Of a stretch of 64,000 nt of DNA, positions 38,457-44,254 are shown piece after piece (positions within the stretch are counted from its first letter, which is position 1; each line of letters opens with the position of its first letter). Under the pieces are notes generated by a model, which saw only the letters and a program-made list of their open reading frames with translations, had not been told where the DNA came from and searched no databases. This stretch comes from Pyxicephalus adspersus (taxonomy: Eukaryota; Chordata; Amphibia; Anura; Pyxicephalidae): contig NC_092862.1 of NCBI RefSeq assembly GCF_032062135.1, positions 92,415,436 through 92,479,435 on the forward strand, in the 5' to 3' direction. The translations under genes and the position numbers were made by a program.

Positions 38457-39906
38457 GGGGGGGGTTGGAGGTGGTTAAAAGGGGTTCATTACATACTACA
38501 ACACCAGAATAAAACACAGTATGCAAAAACAATAAATTCTATCTATGCAGCCAGAACATGCAGGAGAAAAGTTCTGATCTACAGTCTGAGTTTTTAATAA
38601 ACTGCACAGAAGGGCAAAAGGGAGCAACAGCTGTATAATGTGAATATGCACTAATCTTTTAGGTCATTTTAACCACTCTTTATTGTGAAAACAGTATTAT
38701 GCATTTCCTTTATTCAGACCCTAAAGGATACCTGTATTTACATAAAGTGTTATTAGGTGTGCCCCTTTCCCTTAATCTAATAAAGCCCACCCTTACCCAG
38801 AATTACATACTTGCAAAGATTTAAACTACTGGCAAGGATTTTCTTGTTTACGTTCCTCATATTCCTGTGCAACAGTAGACTTCTATGGGGCTGTGCCCCA
38901 GTGCCAGTGAAGAGTCCCACAGACGTCTCTGTATTACCAGACTCATCTATGGAGGCACAGAAATGTACACAAATACTTGTTGCCTGAATCTCTGACAAGT
39001 AAACATCTATGAAGGGGAAGGGAGGGTTATTGTACCCTTTAAAATGAAAAGGACAAAACACAGTGGCTTTATGCATGCATGATTTTCAGTCAATTGTAGT
39101 GCATTAAGGCTCATTCAAATTATTAAGCTGTACTAATTCAACACACTGCAACAAACTTGGCTGGTGTAATAGGCTCCAAAATAGGGTTTCTGACAGCTTA
39201 GAAATTCCTGTTGTGCATCTACATTAGAAGGTTGGTAGGCGGACAATGTTTTGATGCAATAGAAAGTAGTAAAACAGAACTTAAAAACTAAATTAAGTTG
39301 AAATACTTTGGGCATAGGTACACTTTAATTCCAGACCTTGCAGTGTGTTGCAGTGCAGGGTATCAAAGTAGCTGTTCTTTAGGCACTAACAGTGTAACAT
39401 GTGAGTAGTAGTAATACTCACAGTAGTAGTAAAGTAATTTATATACTTCCGCATACCCTATAGCTCCAGGAATGGCACTATCCCTCACTGTACAAAAGGA
39501 ATAATAGCAGTAAAGAGAAGCCTAGCATAAGTGACTTTGGAGACTGTCACTGACATTACCTTGATGCTTTTCTTTGAATGAGTTTTGCACAAATGTGTAT
39601 GCTAAAAATGTGTATCTGTATTTTGACACTCAGATTTCTAAACACTTCTTGTTCAGACAGGAAGTAAAAGAGATATTTCCCTATATTGAAGGACTGAAAA
39701 AAAAATGACAGGTTTCCCGCAATTTATCCATTACTAAATGAAATGCCTTGGCTAGAGATAGGCTTTAAGAAAAAAAAATAAGATAAGTAGATTATTTCAC
39801 CAATACAGGAACTGACCTCTCTTGCAATATGACTCAGGGCTTCATCTTCAGCAGAAAATCTGTCTTTAATTTGGGTACGTTTCCTTCCAGATCCAGGAGT
39901 CCCCAT
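1492..39906 (-). CDS. LRRFIP2: LRRFIP2, spliced coding region (5' 19 coding exons; 3' end off window)
   Basis: LRRFIP2 is a cytoplasmic coiled-coil protein that binds Flightless-I and is linked to Dishevelled/Wnt and TLR4-MyD88 signalling (family knowledge). The coding exons, in order, are 39817-39906, 30298-30384, 24985-25038, 24856-24900, 23853-23921, 23174-23224, 19814-19855, 18287-18361, 15762-15809, 15602-15658, 14281-14343, 13527-13634, 11449-11493, 11038-11166, 8986-9057, 7767-7937, 4143-4235, 3748-3840 and 1492-1593. They total 498 codons, all phase 0-0, with GT/AG borders. Diagnostic stretches are [16 protein letters not shown] (N-terminus), [34 protein letters not shown] and [20 protein letters not shown]. 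The last favours LRRFIP2 over its paralogue LRRFIP1. The human long form is about 720 residues, so roughly the last 200 residues of coiled coil should lie left of position 1. Head-to-head GOLGA4 supports orthology. Confidence 0.95.
2610..3173. mobile_element. TTAA-flanked MITE (CCTCCTGGGCGG family)
   Basis: It begins TTAACCTCCTGGGCGG and ends in the inverted counterpart ...AAGGTTAA. Both borders are TTAA, as expected for piggyBac- or Kolobok-type target duplications. The right part carries ACCCCGAG...CACTCTGGGTTA in two near-copies (about 3074-3100 and 3136-3155), an internal hairpin motif. There is no transposase. This family is abundant in ranid-type frogs (recollection). Confidence 0.75.
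3748..3840 (-). CDS. LRRFIP2: LRRFIP2 exon 19 (coiled coil, LRRFIP2-type)
   Basis: There are 93 bases, 31 codons: [11 protein letters not shown] then [20 protein letters not shown]. The acceptor is CAATTGCAG, the donor GTAGGA (3742-3747). This segment is typical of LRRFIP2 long forms and helps separate it from LRRFIP1. Confidence 0.95.
4143..4235 (-). CDS. LRRFIP2: LRRFIP2 exon 18 (coiled coil)
   Basis: There are 93 bases, 31 codons: [20 protein letters not shown] then [11 protein letters not shown]. The acceptor is TTCCTGCATGGG-side CAG at 4236-4238, the donor GTATGT (4137-4142). This is the familiar LRRFIP QRDELIE segment. Confidence 0.97.
4577..6666 (-). mobile_element. DNA element, copy 1 (CACTGGGGAA TIR, TAA TSD) with degraded protein
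   Basis: The borders are CACTGGGGAA at 4577 and its inverse TTCCCCAGTG ending 6666, each flanked by TAA (4574-4576, 6667-6669). The TIRs extend over about 25-35 bases including a TTTTTGTTGA/TCAACAAAAA core. Coding is on the minus strand: an N-terminal Cys-rich piece (6275-6410, [11 protein letters not shown]; then after frame breaks MPFGIPMV and DCYFC at 6090-6170), an acidic middle (5670-6010), and a C-terminal block (4863-5378) with [18 protein letters not shown] and [11 protein letters not shown]. Frameshifts and stops make it non-functional. The protein family is widespread in arthropod and cnidarian genomes as an uncharacterised repeat-encoded product; I infer a transposase-like role but cannot prove it. 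Confidence 0.8.
4863..5378 (-). pseudogene. C-terminal part of the copy-1 element protein
   Basis: An open stretch of 171 codons starts [15 protein letters not shown], includes [29 protein letters not shown] and [11 protein letters not shown], and ends near [25 protein letters not shown] with the later MMADYCW is the family's signature. The frame upstream (5379-6410) is broken: a peptide reading WDSSARE, CPITR-like and [13 protein letters not shown] pieces is still recognisable in other frames. Repeat-derived, not a host gene. Confidence 0.75.
6670..7766. other. LRRFIP2 intron, between the copy-1 element and exon 17
   Basis: AT-rich sequence with poly-T at 7168-7187; nothing else supportable. 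Confidence 0.5.
7767..7937 (-). CDS. LRRFIP2: LRRFIP2 exon 17 (core coiled coil)
   Basis: There are 171 bases, 57 codons, the most conserved part of the gene: [38 protein letters not shown], and ending ENEDKSK. The acceptor is ATCTGTACAG and the donor GTATGT (7761-7766). It is a continuous heptad pattern, the dimerising coiled coil that carries the Flightless-I interaction in this family. Confidence 0.98.
8017..8985. other. LRRFIP2 intron between exons 16 and 17
   Basis: AT-rich intron. I see no repeat or exon I can support. Confidence 0.5.
8986..9057 (-). CDS. LRRFIP2: LRRFIP2 exon 16
   Basis: There are 72 bases, 24 codons, [19 protein letters not shown] followed by LKELK. The acceptor is TCCTGCAG and the donor GTATCA (8980-8985). 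It begins the heptad-repeat coiled coil. The family uses it alternatively: LRRFIP isoforms lacking it join SELR directly to the next exon. Confidence 0.97.
9817..10236 (+). other. Unrecognised open frame in an intron
   Basis: It stays open for 139 codons and is lysine/serine-rich at the start ([18 protein letters not shown]) with a Cys/Ala stretch in the middle. The opposite strand is open over part of the same region. There is no splice context, no family resemblance and no initiation context I can support. It may be a chance frame in a repeat. Listed for completeness. Confidence 0.15.
10412..10605. mobile_element. hAT-like MITE fragment
   Basis: It starts CAGGCATGGGCAAACTATGG, a hAT-type terminus. 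The inner part (CTGGCCGGT, GTCAGGAGAAGGAC, GATTGGGCAGGCA) matches the complete hAT element at 57513-57848 (CTGGCCGGT, GTCAGGAAAAGGAC, TATTGGGCAAG). The right terminus is not recognisable. Confidence 0.55.
11038..11166 (-). CDS. LRRFIP2: LRRFIP2 exon 15
   Basis: There are 129 bases, 43 codons: starts PSSRNAVSG, contains [17 protein letters not shown] and ends ASLSELR. The acceptor is CACTTTAAG and the donor GTAAGA (11032-11037). SRRGSGD is conserved between LRRFIP1 and LRRFIP2 and is a likely phosphorylation site. Confidence 0.97.
11449..11493 (-). CDS. LRRFIP2: LRRFIP2 exon 14
   Basis: There are 45 bases, 15 codons ([15 protein letters not shown]), with acceptor TTCTTTCAG and donor GTATGT (11443-11448). 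This is the segment that follows RQQKE directly in short isoforms of the family (human form similar to LDEKSDKQYAENYTR), so it marks the end of the cassette block. Confidence 0.95.
11818..12305 (-). mobile_element. Tc1-like transposon, internally deleted
   Basis: The left part (11825-12065) is the reverse of a Tc1-type transposase 3' half: on the minus strand it encodes DLNPID followed by a degraded tail, and it has the family phrase GCTGGAAACATTC and CTCTATTGGATTGAGATC-like text. After about 12140 the sequence jumps to the 5' end (ATGAGTTGCTGCCACATGATTGG...AATAAAGGTGTCAGG), so most of the transposase is missing. The ends are diverged (CCATTTTATTAGCAGGTAC against AATAAAGGTGTC). Confidence 0.7.
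12490..13526. other. LRRFIP2 intron between exons 13 and 14
   Basis: An open frame of 104 codons at 12490-12804 has no recognisable family and no splice context. Otherwise AT-rich intron. Confidence 0.4.
13527..13634 (-). CDS. LRRFIP2: LRRFIP2 exon 13
   Basis: There are 108 bases, 36 codons, including [17 protein letters not shown] and ending VSIADLNS. The acceptor is TGTTTCAAG and the donor GTGAGT (13521-13526). NRRGSIV is a strong basophilic kinase consensus. It is the longest cassette of the Ser/Arg block, phase 0-0. Confidence 0.9.
13835..14086. mobile_element. Truncated MITE (GTCTACA/TGTAGAC family)
   Basis: It shares with 16127-16565 the right end (CTCAGGTTAAACGCTGGGAAA...GTGTAAACTAAGCCT) and repeated AAACG motifs such as GCGTTTTAAATGCGTTT. 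The left terminus is absent, so this is a 5'-truncated or deleted copy. Confidence 0.6.
14281..14343 (-). CDS. LRRFIP2: LRRFIP2 cassette exon 12
   Basis: There are 63 bases, 21 codons, containing [19 protein letters not shown]. The donor is GTGAGC (14275-14280). The acceptor chosen is TTCTTTATAG, which keeps phase 0; a second AG ten bases inside (GTACAG) would shift the frame. The acidic-Ser then basic pattern continues into exon 13. Confidence 0.7.
15229..15285. repeat. Compound (AC)n/(ATAC)n microsatellite
   Basis: ACACACACATATACAGATACATATACATATACACACACACAC-type sequence, an imperfect AC/ATAC tract in intron sequence. Confidence 0.8.
15602..15658 (-). CDS. LRRFIP2: LRRFIP2 cassette exon 11
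   Basis: There are 57 bases, 19 codons, [19 protein letters not shown], with acceptor CTGTTACCAG and donor GTGAGC (15596-15601). The RASS...SSPV motif matches the Ser/Arg-rich segment found in both LRRFIP paralogues. Phase 0-0. Confidence 0.9.
15762..15809 (-). CDS. LRRFIP2: LRRFIP2 cassette exon 10
   Basis: There are 48 bases, 16 codons ([16 protein letters not shown]). The acceptor is TTGTTTCTTAG and the donor a consensus GTAAGT (15756-15761). Phase 0-0. It lies only 103 bases upstream of exon 11, an unusually short intron for this gene, so the two may be spliced as a coupled pair. Confidence 0.85.
16127..16565. mobile_element. MITE with AGGCTgGGTCTACA termini
   Basis: The left end AGGCTGGGTCTACATAGACG and right end GGTGTAGACTAAGCCT are inverted repeats. 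The interior is full of AAACG/CGTTT motifs on both strands (for example 16143-16160 and 16250-16300), giving strong self-complementarity. No target duplication is clear and there is no coding capacity. A second, truncated copy lies at 13835-14086. Confidence 0.65.
16677..16780. mobile_element. Tc1-type terminal fragment
   Basis: A TA then CAGTGAGGGAAAGAAGTATT and TGATCCCCTGCTGATTTTTTACGTTTGCCC-type sequence (two segments) matches the terminal inverted repeat of a fish/frog Tc1 family. It is followed by a short local inversion GGGGTTGAT...ATCAACC. Only one end is present. Confidence 0.65.
16790..18286. other. LRRFIP2 intron between exons 9 and 10 (3' part)
   Basis: Mostly unique-looking AT-rich intron. 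It includes a possible out-of-frame cryptic exon at 17746-17776, described under findings. Confidence 0.4.
18287..18361 (-). CDS. LRRFIP2: LRRFIP2 cassette exon 9
   Basis: There are 75 bases, 25 codons, starting [18 protein letters not shown] and ending SYHTR. The acceptor is CATCTTACAG and the donor GTCTGT (18281-18286). Phase 0-0. The Tyr/Ser/Arg-rich sequence is typical of the LRRFIP2 long-isoform insert. Confidence 0.85.
18362..19813. other. LRRFIP2 intron between exons 8 and 9
   Basis: AT-rich intron with no supportable exon or repeat beyond short A-runs and a CA tract at 19076-19086. Confidence 0.4.
19814..19855 (-). CDS. LRRFIP2: LRRFIP2 cassette exon 8
   Basis: There are 42 bases, 14 codons ([14 protein letters not shown]), with acceptor TTGTGTCAG and donor GTATGT (19808-19813). 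Phase 0-0. RRSV is a consensus-like PKA/basophilic kinase site (inference). It is the smallest coding exon in this part of the gene. Confidence 0.75.
20225..21822 (-). mobile_element. Tc1-like transposon with long inverted repeats, degraded
   Basis: The right terminus (minus-strand start) reads CAGTCATGGCCAAAAATATT, flanked by TA at 21823-21824. The first roughly 200 bases recur inverted at the left end (about 20225-20440): matching blocks include CAATTACAAATG, GTTGGCACT.GAAGAACACA, AATCTGAGACATTCCACA and ACCCTCAA.TTAATACTTGGTAG. Long ITRs of this size are the IR/DR type known from frog Tc1 elements. The left tip is eroded, so its border is approximate. Transposase remnants lie between on the minus strand. 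Confidence 0.85.
20585..21260 (-). pseudogene. Tc1-family transposase pseudogene
   Basis: The N-terminal part (20829-21260) has the second DNA-binding helix region [20 protein letters not shown] and ends at VKHGGG. The part 20585-20830, in another frame, has [10 protein letters not shown] and ADLNP, equivalents of the second Asp motif (NDPKH) and the DLNPIE motif. The first catalytic motif reads LWTETK where active Tc1 proteins have an extra Asp (WxDETK), so a catalytic residue has been lost. A frameshift near 20830 separates the halves. Confidence 0.8.
21962..21991. repeat. (AAAT)n microsatellite
   Basis: AATAAATAAATAAATAAATAA-type tract in intron sequence. Confidence 0.8.
22440..22665. repeat. 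A-run and AT-rich low complexity
   Basis: A poly-A of about 17 bases (22437-22454) is followed by interrupted (TA)n and TATTTATTT tracts at 22563-22665. Confidence 0.7.
23174..23224 (-). CDS. LRRFIP2: LRRFIP2 cassette exon 7
   Basis: There are 51 bases, 17 codons ([17 protein letters not shown]). A long C/T-rich tract precedes the TTTCAAG acceptor and the donor is a near-perfect GTATGT (23168-23173). Phase 0-0. The splice signals are strong, and the Ser/Lys-rich content fits the block. Confidence 0.7.
23853..23921 (-). CDS. LRRFIP2: LRRFIP2 cassette exon 6
   Basis: There are 69 bases, 23 codons beginning [15 protein letters not shown] and ending SRRRDLV. The acceptor is TTACTCTTAAG, the donor GTGTGT (23847-23852). 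It is phase 0-0 and contains an Arg-rich run preceded by serines, a possible basophilic kinase target. The peptide character and phase match the LRRFIP2 long-isoform region; expression is not shown here. Confidence 0.75.
24856..24900 (-). CDS. LRRFIP2: LRRFIP2 candidate cassette exon 5
   Basis: There are 45 bases, 15 codons ([15 protein letters not shown]), between a pyrimidine-rich TAAG acceptor (intron side 24901 onward) and a GTTGGT donor (24850-24855). Frame, phase 0-0 and Ser/Arg-rich composition agree with the flanking cassettes, but I do not recognise the peptide, and both splice sites are non-optimal. Confidence 0.5.
24985..25038 (-). CDS. LRRFIP2: LRRFIP2 cassette exon 4
   Basis: There are 54 bases, 18 codons reading [18 protein letters not shown], with acceptor CAG (25039-25041) and donor GTTTGT (24979-24984). 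It is rich in Arg/Ser/Tyr like the neighbouring cassettes. Phase 0-0, so it can be skipped without a frame change. The donor is weaker than most in this gene, consistent with alternative use. Confidence 0.8.
25039..30297. other. LRRFIP2 intron between exons 3 and 4
   Basis: About 5.3 kb of AT-rich intron. It holds poly-A/T tracts (27236-27257, 27965-27985, 29659-29675, 30204-30221) and a short conserved-repeat phrase at about 29220-29260 (AGGATCCTGCCTAGAAGAGC then TTACAATCTA) of a type often seen in vertebrate retroelement debris. No exon is recognised. Confidence 0.4.
30298..30384 (-). CDS. LRRFIP2: LRRFIP2 exon 3 (basic Ala/Arg helix)
   Basis: This 87-base exon (29 codons) starts [19 protein letters not shown] and ends RELERQQKE. 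The acceptor is CAG at 30385-30387 and the donor GTAAAC at 30292-30297. It is a highly charged helical segment, invariant in LRRFIP1/2. It is the last constitutive exon before the cassette block; in known short isoforms it joins directly to the exon at 11449-11493. Confidence 0.95.
32830..33179 (+). other. Unrecognised coding-like stretch, broken by poly-A
   Basis: Two overlapping frames continue each other: the first (to 33002) has [20 protein letters not shown], the second (from about 32990, ending TAG at 33179) has [15 protein letters not shown], a poly-Lys run from about 33 A residues, then [19 protein letters not shown]. The composition looks like real protein rather than chance, with a frame change near 33000. 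It may be a processed-pseudogene fragment or repeat ORF on the strand opposite LRRFIP2. I do not recognise the family. Confidence 0.3.
33857..35236 (+). mobile_element. DNA element, copy 2 (same family as 4577-6666), internally deleted
   Basis: It starts CACTCGGGAACAATTTTGAA and ends AATGTGTTCCCCGGTT, with TAA at 33854-33856 and 35237-35239. It aligns along its length with the reverse of copy 1, including the 3' flank GATTCACCACCCAAAAATTA. Between 34496 and 34510 (CTACCATC joined to TGGCATTTCC) the middle third of copy 1 is missing. Coding remnants: 34226-34492 ([40 protein letters not shown]) and 34543-34878 ([41 protein letters not shown] then TAA). It lies antisense to LRRFIP2 in its intron. 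Confidence 0.8.
34226..34878 (+). pseudogene. Broken ORF of the copy-2 element
   Basis: The N-terminal Cys-rich part has CKQC, then [16 protein letters not shown] and DCYFC, a likely zinc-binding arrangement. The C-terminal part is intact from [10 protein letters not shown] to GRWDV, where a TAA replaces the Asp-Met of copy 1. Between them roughly 250 residues present in copy 1 are deleted, so no full product is possible. Upstream at about 34132 is a CTTTCAG acceptor-like site shared with copy 1. Confidence 0.7.
35240..36900. other. LRRFIP2 intron between exons 2 and 3, middle
   Basis: Strongly AT-rich intron without recognised repeats or exons. Confidence 0.4.
36909..36976. repeat. (TA)n(CA)n microsatellite
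   Basis: About 24 TA units run into ACACACACACACAC. Likely polymorphic. Confidence 0.95.
36980..39816. other. LRRFIP2 intron between exons 2 and 3, 5' part
   Basis: Intron sequence with moderate GC patches at 38840-39040. Nothing there can be tied to an exon or a named repeat. The homopurine tract at 38419-38466 is listed separately. Confidence 0.4.
38419..38466. repeat. Poly-A/poly-G homopurine tract
   Basis: About 28 A residues are followed directly by about 16 G residues (38420-38464). An uninterrupted 45-base purine run on one strand. Confidence 0.95.
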
Positions 39907-39966
39907 TTTTTTCTTCAATCCTATCCAAATTTACCAGTTACTCTTGCCAAATGTACAGCTGCCAGT
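39817..39966 (-). CDS. LRRFIP2: LRRFIP2 exon 2 (start codon exon)
   Basis: The acceptor is CAG at 39967-39969 after a T-rich tract; the donor is GTCAGT at 39811-39816. The ATG is at 39906-39904, giving 30 codons that begin [11 protein letters not shown] and contain [16 protein letters not shown], the known LRRFIP N-terminus. The frame stays open upstream of this ATG for a few codons through a TTG, but there is no better ATG and the family begins at this methionine. Confidence 0.95.
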
Positions 39967-39969
39967 CTG

Positions 39970-40920
39970 CAATAACCAGAAAAAAATACACAAAAGAATA
40001 CAATGGTTATTATTTTACACATATTATGTGCATCATAAAGCTTTCCATATGTCCAATAAATGTTACAGTAAAGCATTTCTAGGCAAAATTACAATCTGTT
40101 ATTAACTAGAACCTCCTTTAAAGTGCACCTTTCATAAAAAATATTTAGGTTGGCACTGTTGTCCTCTTCATTTGAGAGTTTCCTGGCTTTTACTTAGATG
40201 CTTTGGATTTAATGTTTTCTGAGTCACTTAACACTCATTTACAGTATTCATGTTCTAGTTCTGAAGACAGACATAGCAAGGAACAAGTGTTTTTAAAGGG
40301 GAAGTCAGCAACCTTTAAATCTCTTTTTACACTTTAAGTACACCTGTCAAGAGAAAAACATGCAGGATGACACTACTTGCCTCTTGAAAATGACAGTTGT
40401 CTGGGTGTGTTTGTCTTTCATGCTTCTGAGTAACAAATTTGGAACATACATACAAGCTAATGAAAGTCAAAGAACAGTGAAATATCCTCCTTTGTATTTG
40501 CACCAGTTTAAACTCAGAAGTATTAGCATGACAGCCAGGAAACATGGAGAGATCCCCTTTCCCAGAAAACAAATTTCTCTCTAAACATGTATATTTAAAT
40601 CAGAACAAAGCAACAATATGAACATCACTTTGGATAAACTTAACATGAAGTTTGTGATGGTATGATAAGGAGAAATGTTGATTTATTGTACATACATGGA
40701 TGAAACACATATGTGGGGATGTCTCAGCTCTGTCATACAGCACAGTATAGTGGAGTCTAGCCCTATCTGCTGTTTTCCCTGCTTTAGTTAAAAGCTTACA
40801 GGTCACACTGATAAGTTCATCTCTCTGTCACTTTTCTGTTTTTCCTCCTAATTGCAGATGCCTTGTTTGCATTGCAAAACAACTTAGGCATTTAGGCCTT
40901 TATATCTCTCTCTCTCTCTC

Positions 40921-40960
<40 letters not shown>

Positions 40961-42700
40961 TGGAAGTCTGTTAAAGTTATGGCAAGACTGGGGTCAAAGT
41001 GCATTCATCCACACTAGAATGAGATTGTCCCAATTTACCCTGCTTGGAAGGGGTATGCTAGGAAAGGGCAAGACTACATTAAAACACACAAAGATCTTAC
41101 CATCTGGAACAATGTGTTGTGGACTGATAAACTGATTACTTATTGGATGATTTATTTGGCCTCAATAACAATAGACTTGTTTGACCAAAATTACAAAGTT
41201 TAAGAAAAGAAAAAGAGCACTAAAACAACTGCGTGGTAGTGGAAATGTATGCTTAAAGGTCACTTTGCTGCTTCATCTGGGCAGCTGGAAGTTATTGCGC
41301 CTACTACGAAATCTGTATCATATTGAAGTGTGCTGGATGACAATTTGAGGCCTGATAACAGAGGCTTCTGTTGCACACATTTGCAAACACATGTTGAAGC
41401 CACACTTTATTAAGGCACCTCTGTAAAGTGTGCACCTCTGGGGCATATATAAACCAAAAATAAGCTCACCTTAAAGGCAGCTATTTCCCCTTAAAGGAAC
41501 AGCAAAACACCAGGAGCCCAGACATGTGTACAAGGCAGCTAAAAACGTCACAGTTAGTGGGATAGTGGGTTAGGAGCAAATATAAAACATTGCTCACAGT
41601 TGGCACCTCTTTTTCTCCACTTAATACAGCTTAAAACTTTCCAAAAAAAAAAAAACAGTAACTGCTCTAAACCGTGTTAGCTGAAGCTGGGTTTTAATTT
41701 GTCTGTCTTTTAATGTTCATTTTAAACTGCATGTCCATTTAAGGCTGTCCTGTCCACATGGATACATTGCTTCTGCACATTTTCAATTCAGCATTATCAC
41801 AGTGGACAAAAACACTGATTTACTGACAGCAACATGCAATAAAACTGTTGTGGAAATTAATTGGTTCTATTAACAGCAACACCAGTATTCACAACAGGAA
41901 TGGGCTTACAGACCCTTAACCGAGTACACTTTAGTACTTCTATAGTTGTTTGAGCAAGGGGTATGTATAGGCAGTGCATTCCTCACACAGGCCACACGGA
42001 TGAGAAAATACCGCTTCACAAAGCATGCACCAGGAGCATACATTACACCTTTGACAGGCAGCCGATTTTTTTTTAAGTTTTTAAAAAATGGCTGGTTTTT
42101 ACTGCTATGTTTGTCTCTGATGGGGGGATCGACTCCCATCGTTGGTCCTGGTCCTGCTGAGCAGACAATGGTTTGCAGAAACTGTGAATCAGGATATAAA
42201 GAAAAAAAAGAAAAATATCCAAACCATTCCATGCCCCATCCAAGATTAAAACAATTAAAAAAAAGCTTTGGATTAGCATAGATTTACAAAAAGTGCAAAT
42301 AACCGTAACCTTTAATGAATGTCTGTTAAAATAAACTTCATGGCATTCTTATTCTGAGATTACCAATCTTTTCATAAATAATATGAATATAATTCCAGAA
42401 CTTTTCTAGTCTTTCCAGGCACTAACTGGATCTGAATCATCTTTAATTTACTGTGAATTTGTGGGACTTGGCAAACATATAATAAAGGTAGACAACTTAT
42501 TTTTTTAGTCTACAGTTTCAAAATTAGTGTCATTTTTAAATTTCTCTCAAAATGAACAAAAAAAAAAAATTAACCTGTTTAATTTACTGCCATCATTGCA
42601 AAAATAACATAAGTTTCCACATGGTTAGATTTAACATAGCAATAGCTAAAACTACCATCTTGTGGGAGGAAGCATGCACTTAGACACATGGAGAGTATCT
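39970..42700. other. LRRFIP2 intron 1, proximal part
   Basis: No exon or protein family recognised. Open frames on both strands around 41906-42281 overlap each other and have no supporting context. Confidence 0.4.
40901..40957. repeat. (CT)n(TA)n microsatellite
   Basis: TCTCTCTCTCTCTC followed by about 17 TA units. Confidence 0.95.
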
Positions 42701-42701
42701 C

Positions 42702-43013
42702 AAAATACTTCAGCAAACCTAGGTGACAACCCTAGGATTCCTCTGGAGGTTGTCAGGGGTTCCTTAAGAAATGAGCAGTTTGTGCCTCTCTGGTCAGTTT
42801 AGCTGATACTAATGGTCTTTTTGGCTATCTGTAATTGCAAAATTATTCCTACTAGCCAGCAACGTTAGAAATATTTTTTTCTACTGTTTTTTTGACCATT
42901 ATGCCAATGTACTGTGAGCTGTGGATATGGTAAATTTAGCAGGGGTCCCCTGAGGACCTGAAAGTTATTCCAAGTGTTCCCCCATGTAGAAAAAGGTTGA
43001 GAAAGGCTGAACA
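42702..43013. mobile_element. Palindromic repeat (AGGGGTTCC...AAAAAGGTTGAGAAAG family)
   Basis: The left part has ACCCTAGGATTCCTCTGG and GTTGTCAGGGGTTCC; the right part has GCAGGGGTCCCC, GACCTGAAAGTTATTCCAAG and AAAAAGGTTGAGAAAGGCTG. A short second fragment of the same family is at 44085-44138 (GACCTGAAATGTATTTGAAG then AAAAAGGTTGAGAAAG). No coding. A frog-type MITE by recollection. Confidence 0.5.
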
Positions 43014-43262
43014 ATATATTCAAAAACATTGAGAACATCTTTTGAAATACCATCAGTAAATCAGAGATTATAGGTTTTAGTAATTATAATCTAATAATTA
43101 GTGGACAATGCAAAAAAAAGCAAGGTCAGCTATTCTGGTACTTCCTCCTTCAAAAGATCTCACTGAAGATCTGGTCTAAGGTAATTGTTTCTTGTTTGCT
43201 TTTAATGTAAAGCAATACATTCTTTTCAGTGAAAATGTCAACTTTTTTACGCCATAGCCCAG

Positions 43263-43883
43263 TTAAAGAGGATTTATACTGAAAACTCAAAAAACAAAAA
43301 CACAACTTCAAATCCACAGGGAAGTCTGAGGTGTGTCCGGCATTTGGTCCCATGTCGTTTCGACATCCGTCCCAGAGACGGCGCTCTGGCGCCGCCATCT
43401 TCTCCTCTTCTTCTTGGTTCTTTATCCTGGTTCCTCATCCGGCATCATCTTTGTCTTCTCTTCCAGGTTCTTCATCCTACGTCACCCGACCCAGGTGCAT
43501 AAGTAATTGGGTGACGTACGATGAAAAAAAAATTGCTGATCTCACTGAGCATAAGCGAGATCTGCAAATTTTTCTCTTTGTGCAAAAAAGGTATACCCGA
43601 GATGCTCCCAATTATTTTCAACTGCCTAGGTGGCCAAGAATTAGGGGGCTGTGCTGCCCTTCTTTTTTTTTTTAATAACAAAAAAAAATATTTACCTTAC
43701 ATAAAAGGGTTCTTGACGTGGGTAGATCGGGGAGCCCAGCTTTTCAAAATGAACTCTATCGCGCACAGGGAGCACAGAATCAGGGAGCCATGCTGAAAAC
43801 AAACAACAAAAATTGTTGCCTTACATAAAAGGGTTGTCTACCCTTTTATGTAAAGTGAAATTTCTGAGTTTAGGTACACTTGA
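43263..43883. mobile_element. TTAA MITE, family A copy 1
   Basis: The left border is TTAAAGAGGATTTATACTG; the right is TGAGTTTAGGTACACTTGA, the inverse with TTAA mutated to TTGA. Internal landmarks shared with 53392-53905 and 60380-61064 are TCACCCGA/GGGTGACGTA, ATTGCTGATCTCACTGAGCA and TAGGTGGCCAAGAATTAGGG. No transposase. It lies in LRRFIP2 intron 1, about 1.1 kb downstream of the promoter. Confidence 0.75.
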
Positions 43884-43904
43884 ATTCCTAGGGGTAAATA
43901 ATTG

Positions 43905-44012
43905 AGATTGAGATTAATAATAATAATAATAATAATTGAGATTTCTTTAATAATTTTTGGGTTGTCTATCCTTTTATGTAAAGTAAAAATTTGGAGTTTA
44001 GGTCCCCTTTAA
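43905..44012. repeat. (AAT)n microsatellite and second MITE right end
   Basis: After (TAA)7 at about 43915-43936 the right terminus of family A is repeated: TTGTCTATCCTTTTATGTAA then GGAGTTTAGGTCCCCTTTAA ending in TTAA at 44009-44012. Confidence 0.7.
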
Positions 44013-44254
44013 GAAATTTTCTTCCAAGTGACCACCACTCTAATGTACTCTGATCTGTGCATATAATAATTATAGAATTATAGAAGATGCCCCAAAGACC
44101 TGAAATGTATTTGAAGGTTTAAAAAGGTTGAGAAAGTGTGACATAGGAAGACCAGCCTAGAGTAACAGAAGACTGAACTTTACATTGGCACTTAGGTTTA
44201 CTCTGTGATAAAGGTTTATTGGCATCTACACTGAAGGATGGACTACTATACGGA

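Noticed and set aside
41906..42281. Overlapping open frames on both strands
   Set aside because: They overlap each other, with no homology or splicing evidence; treated as chance.
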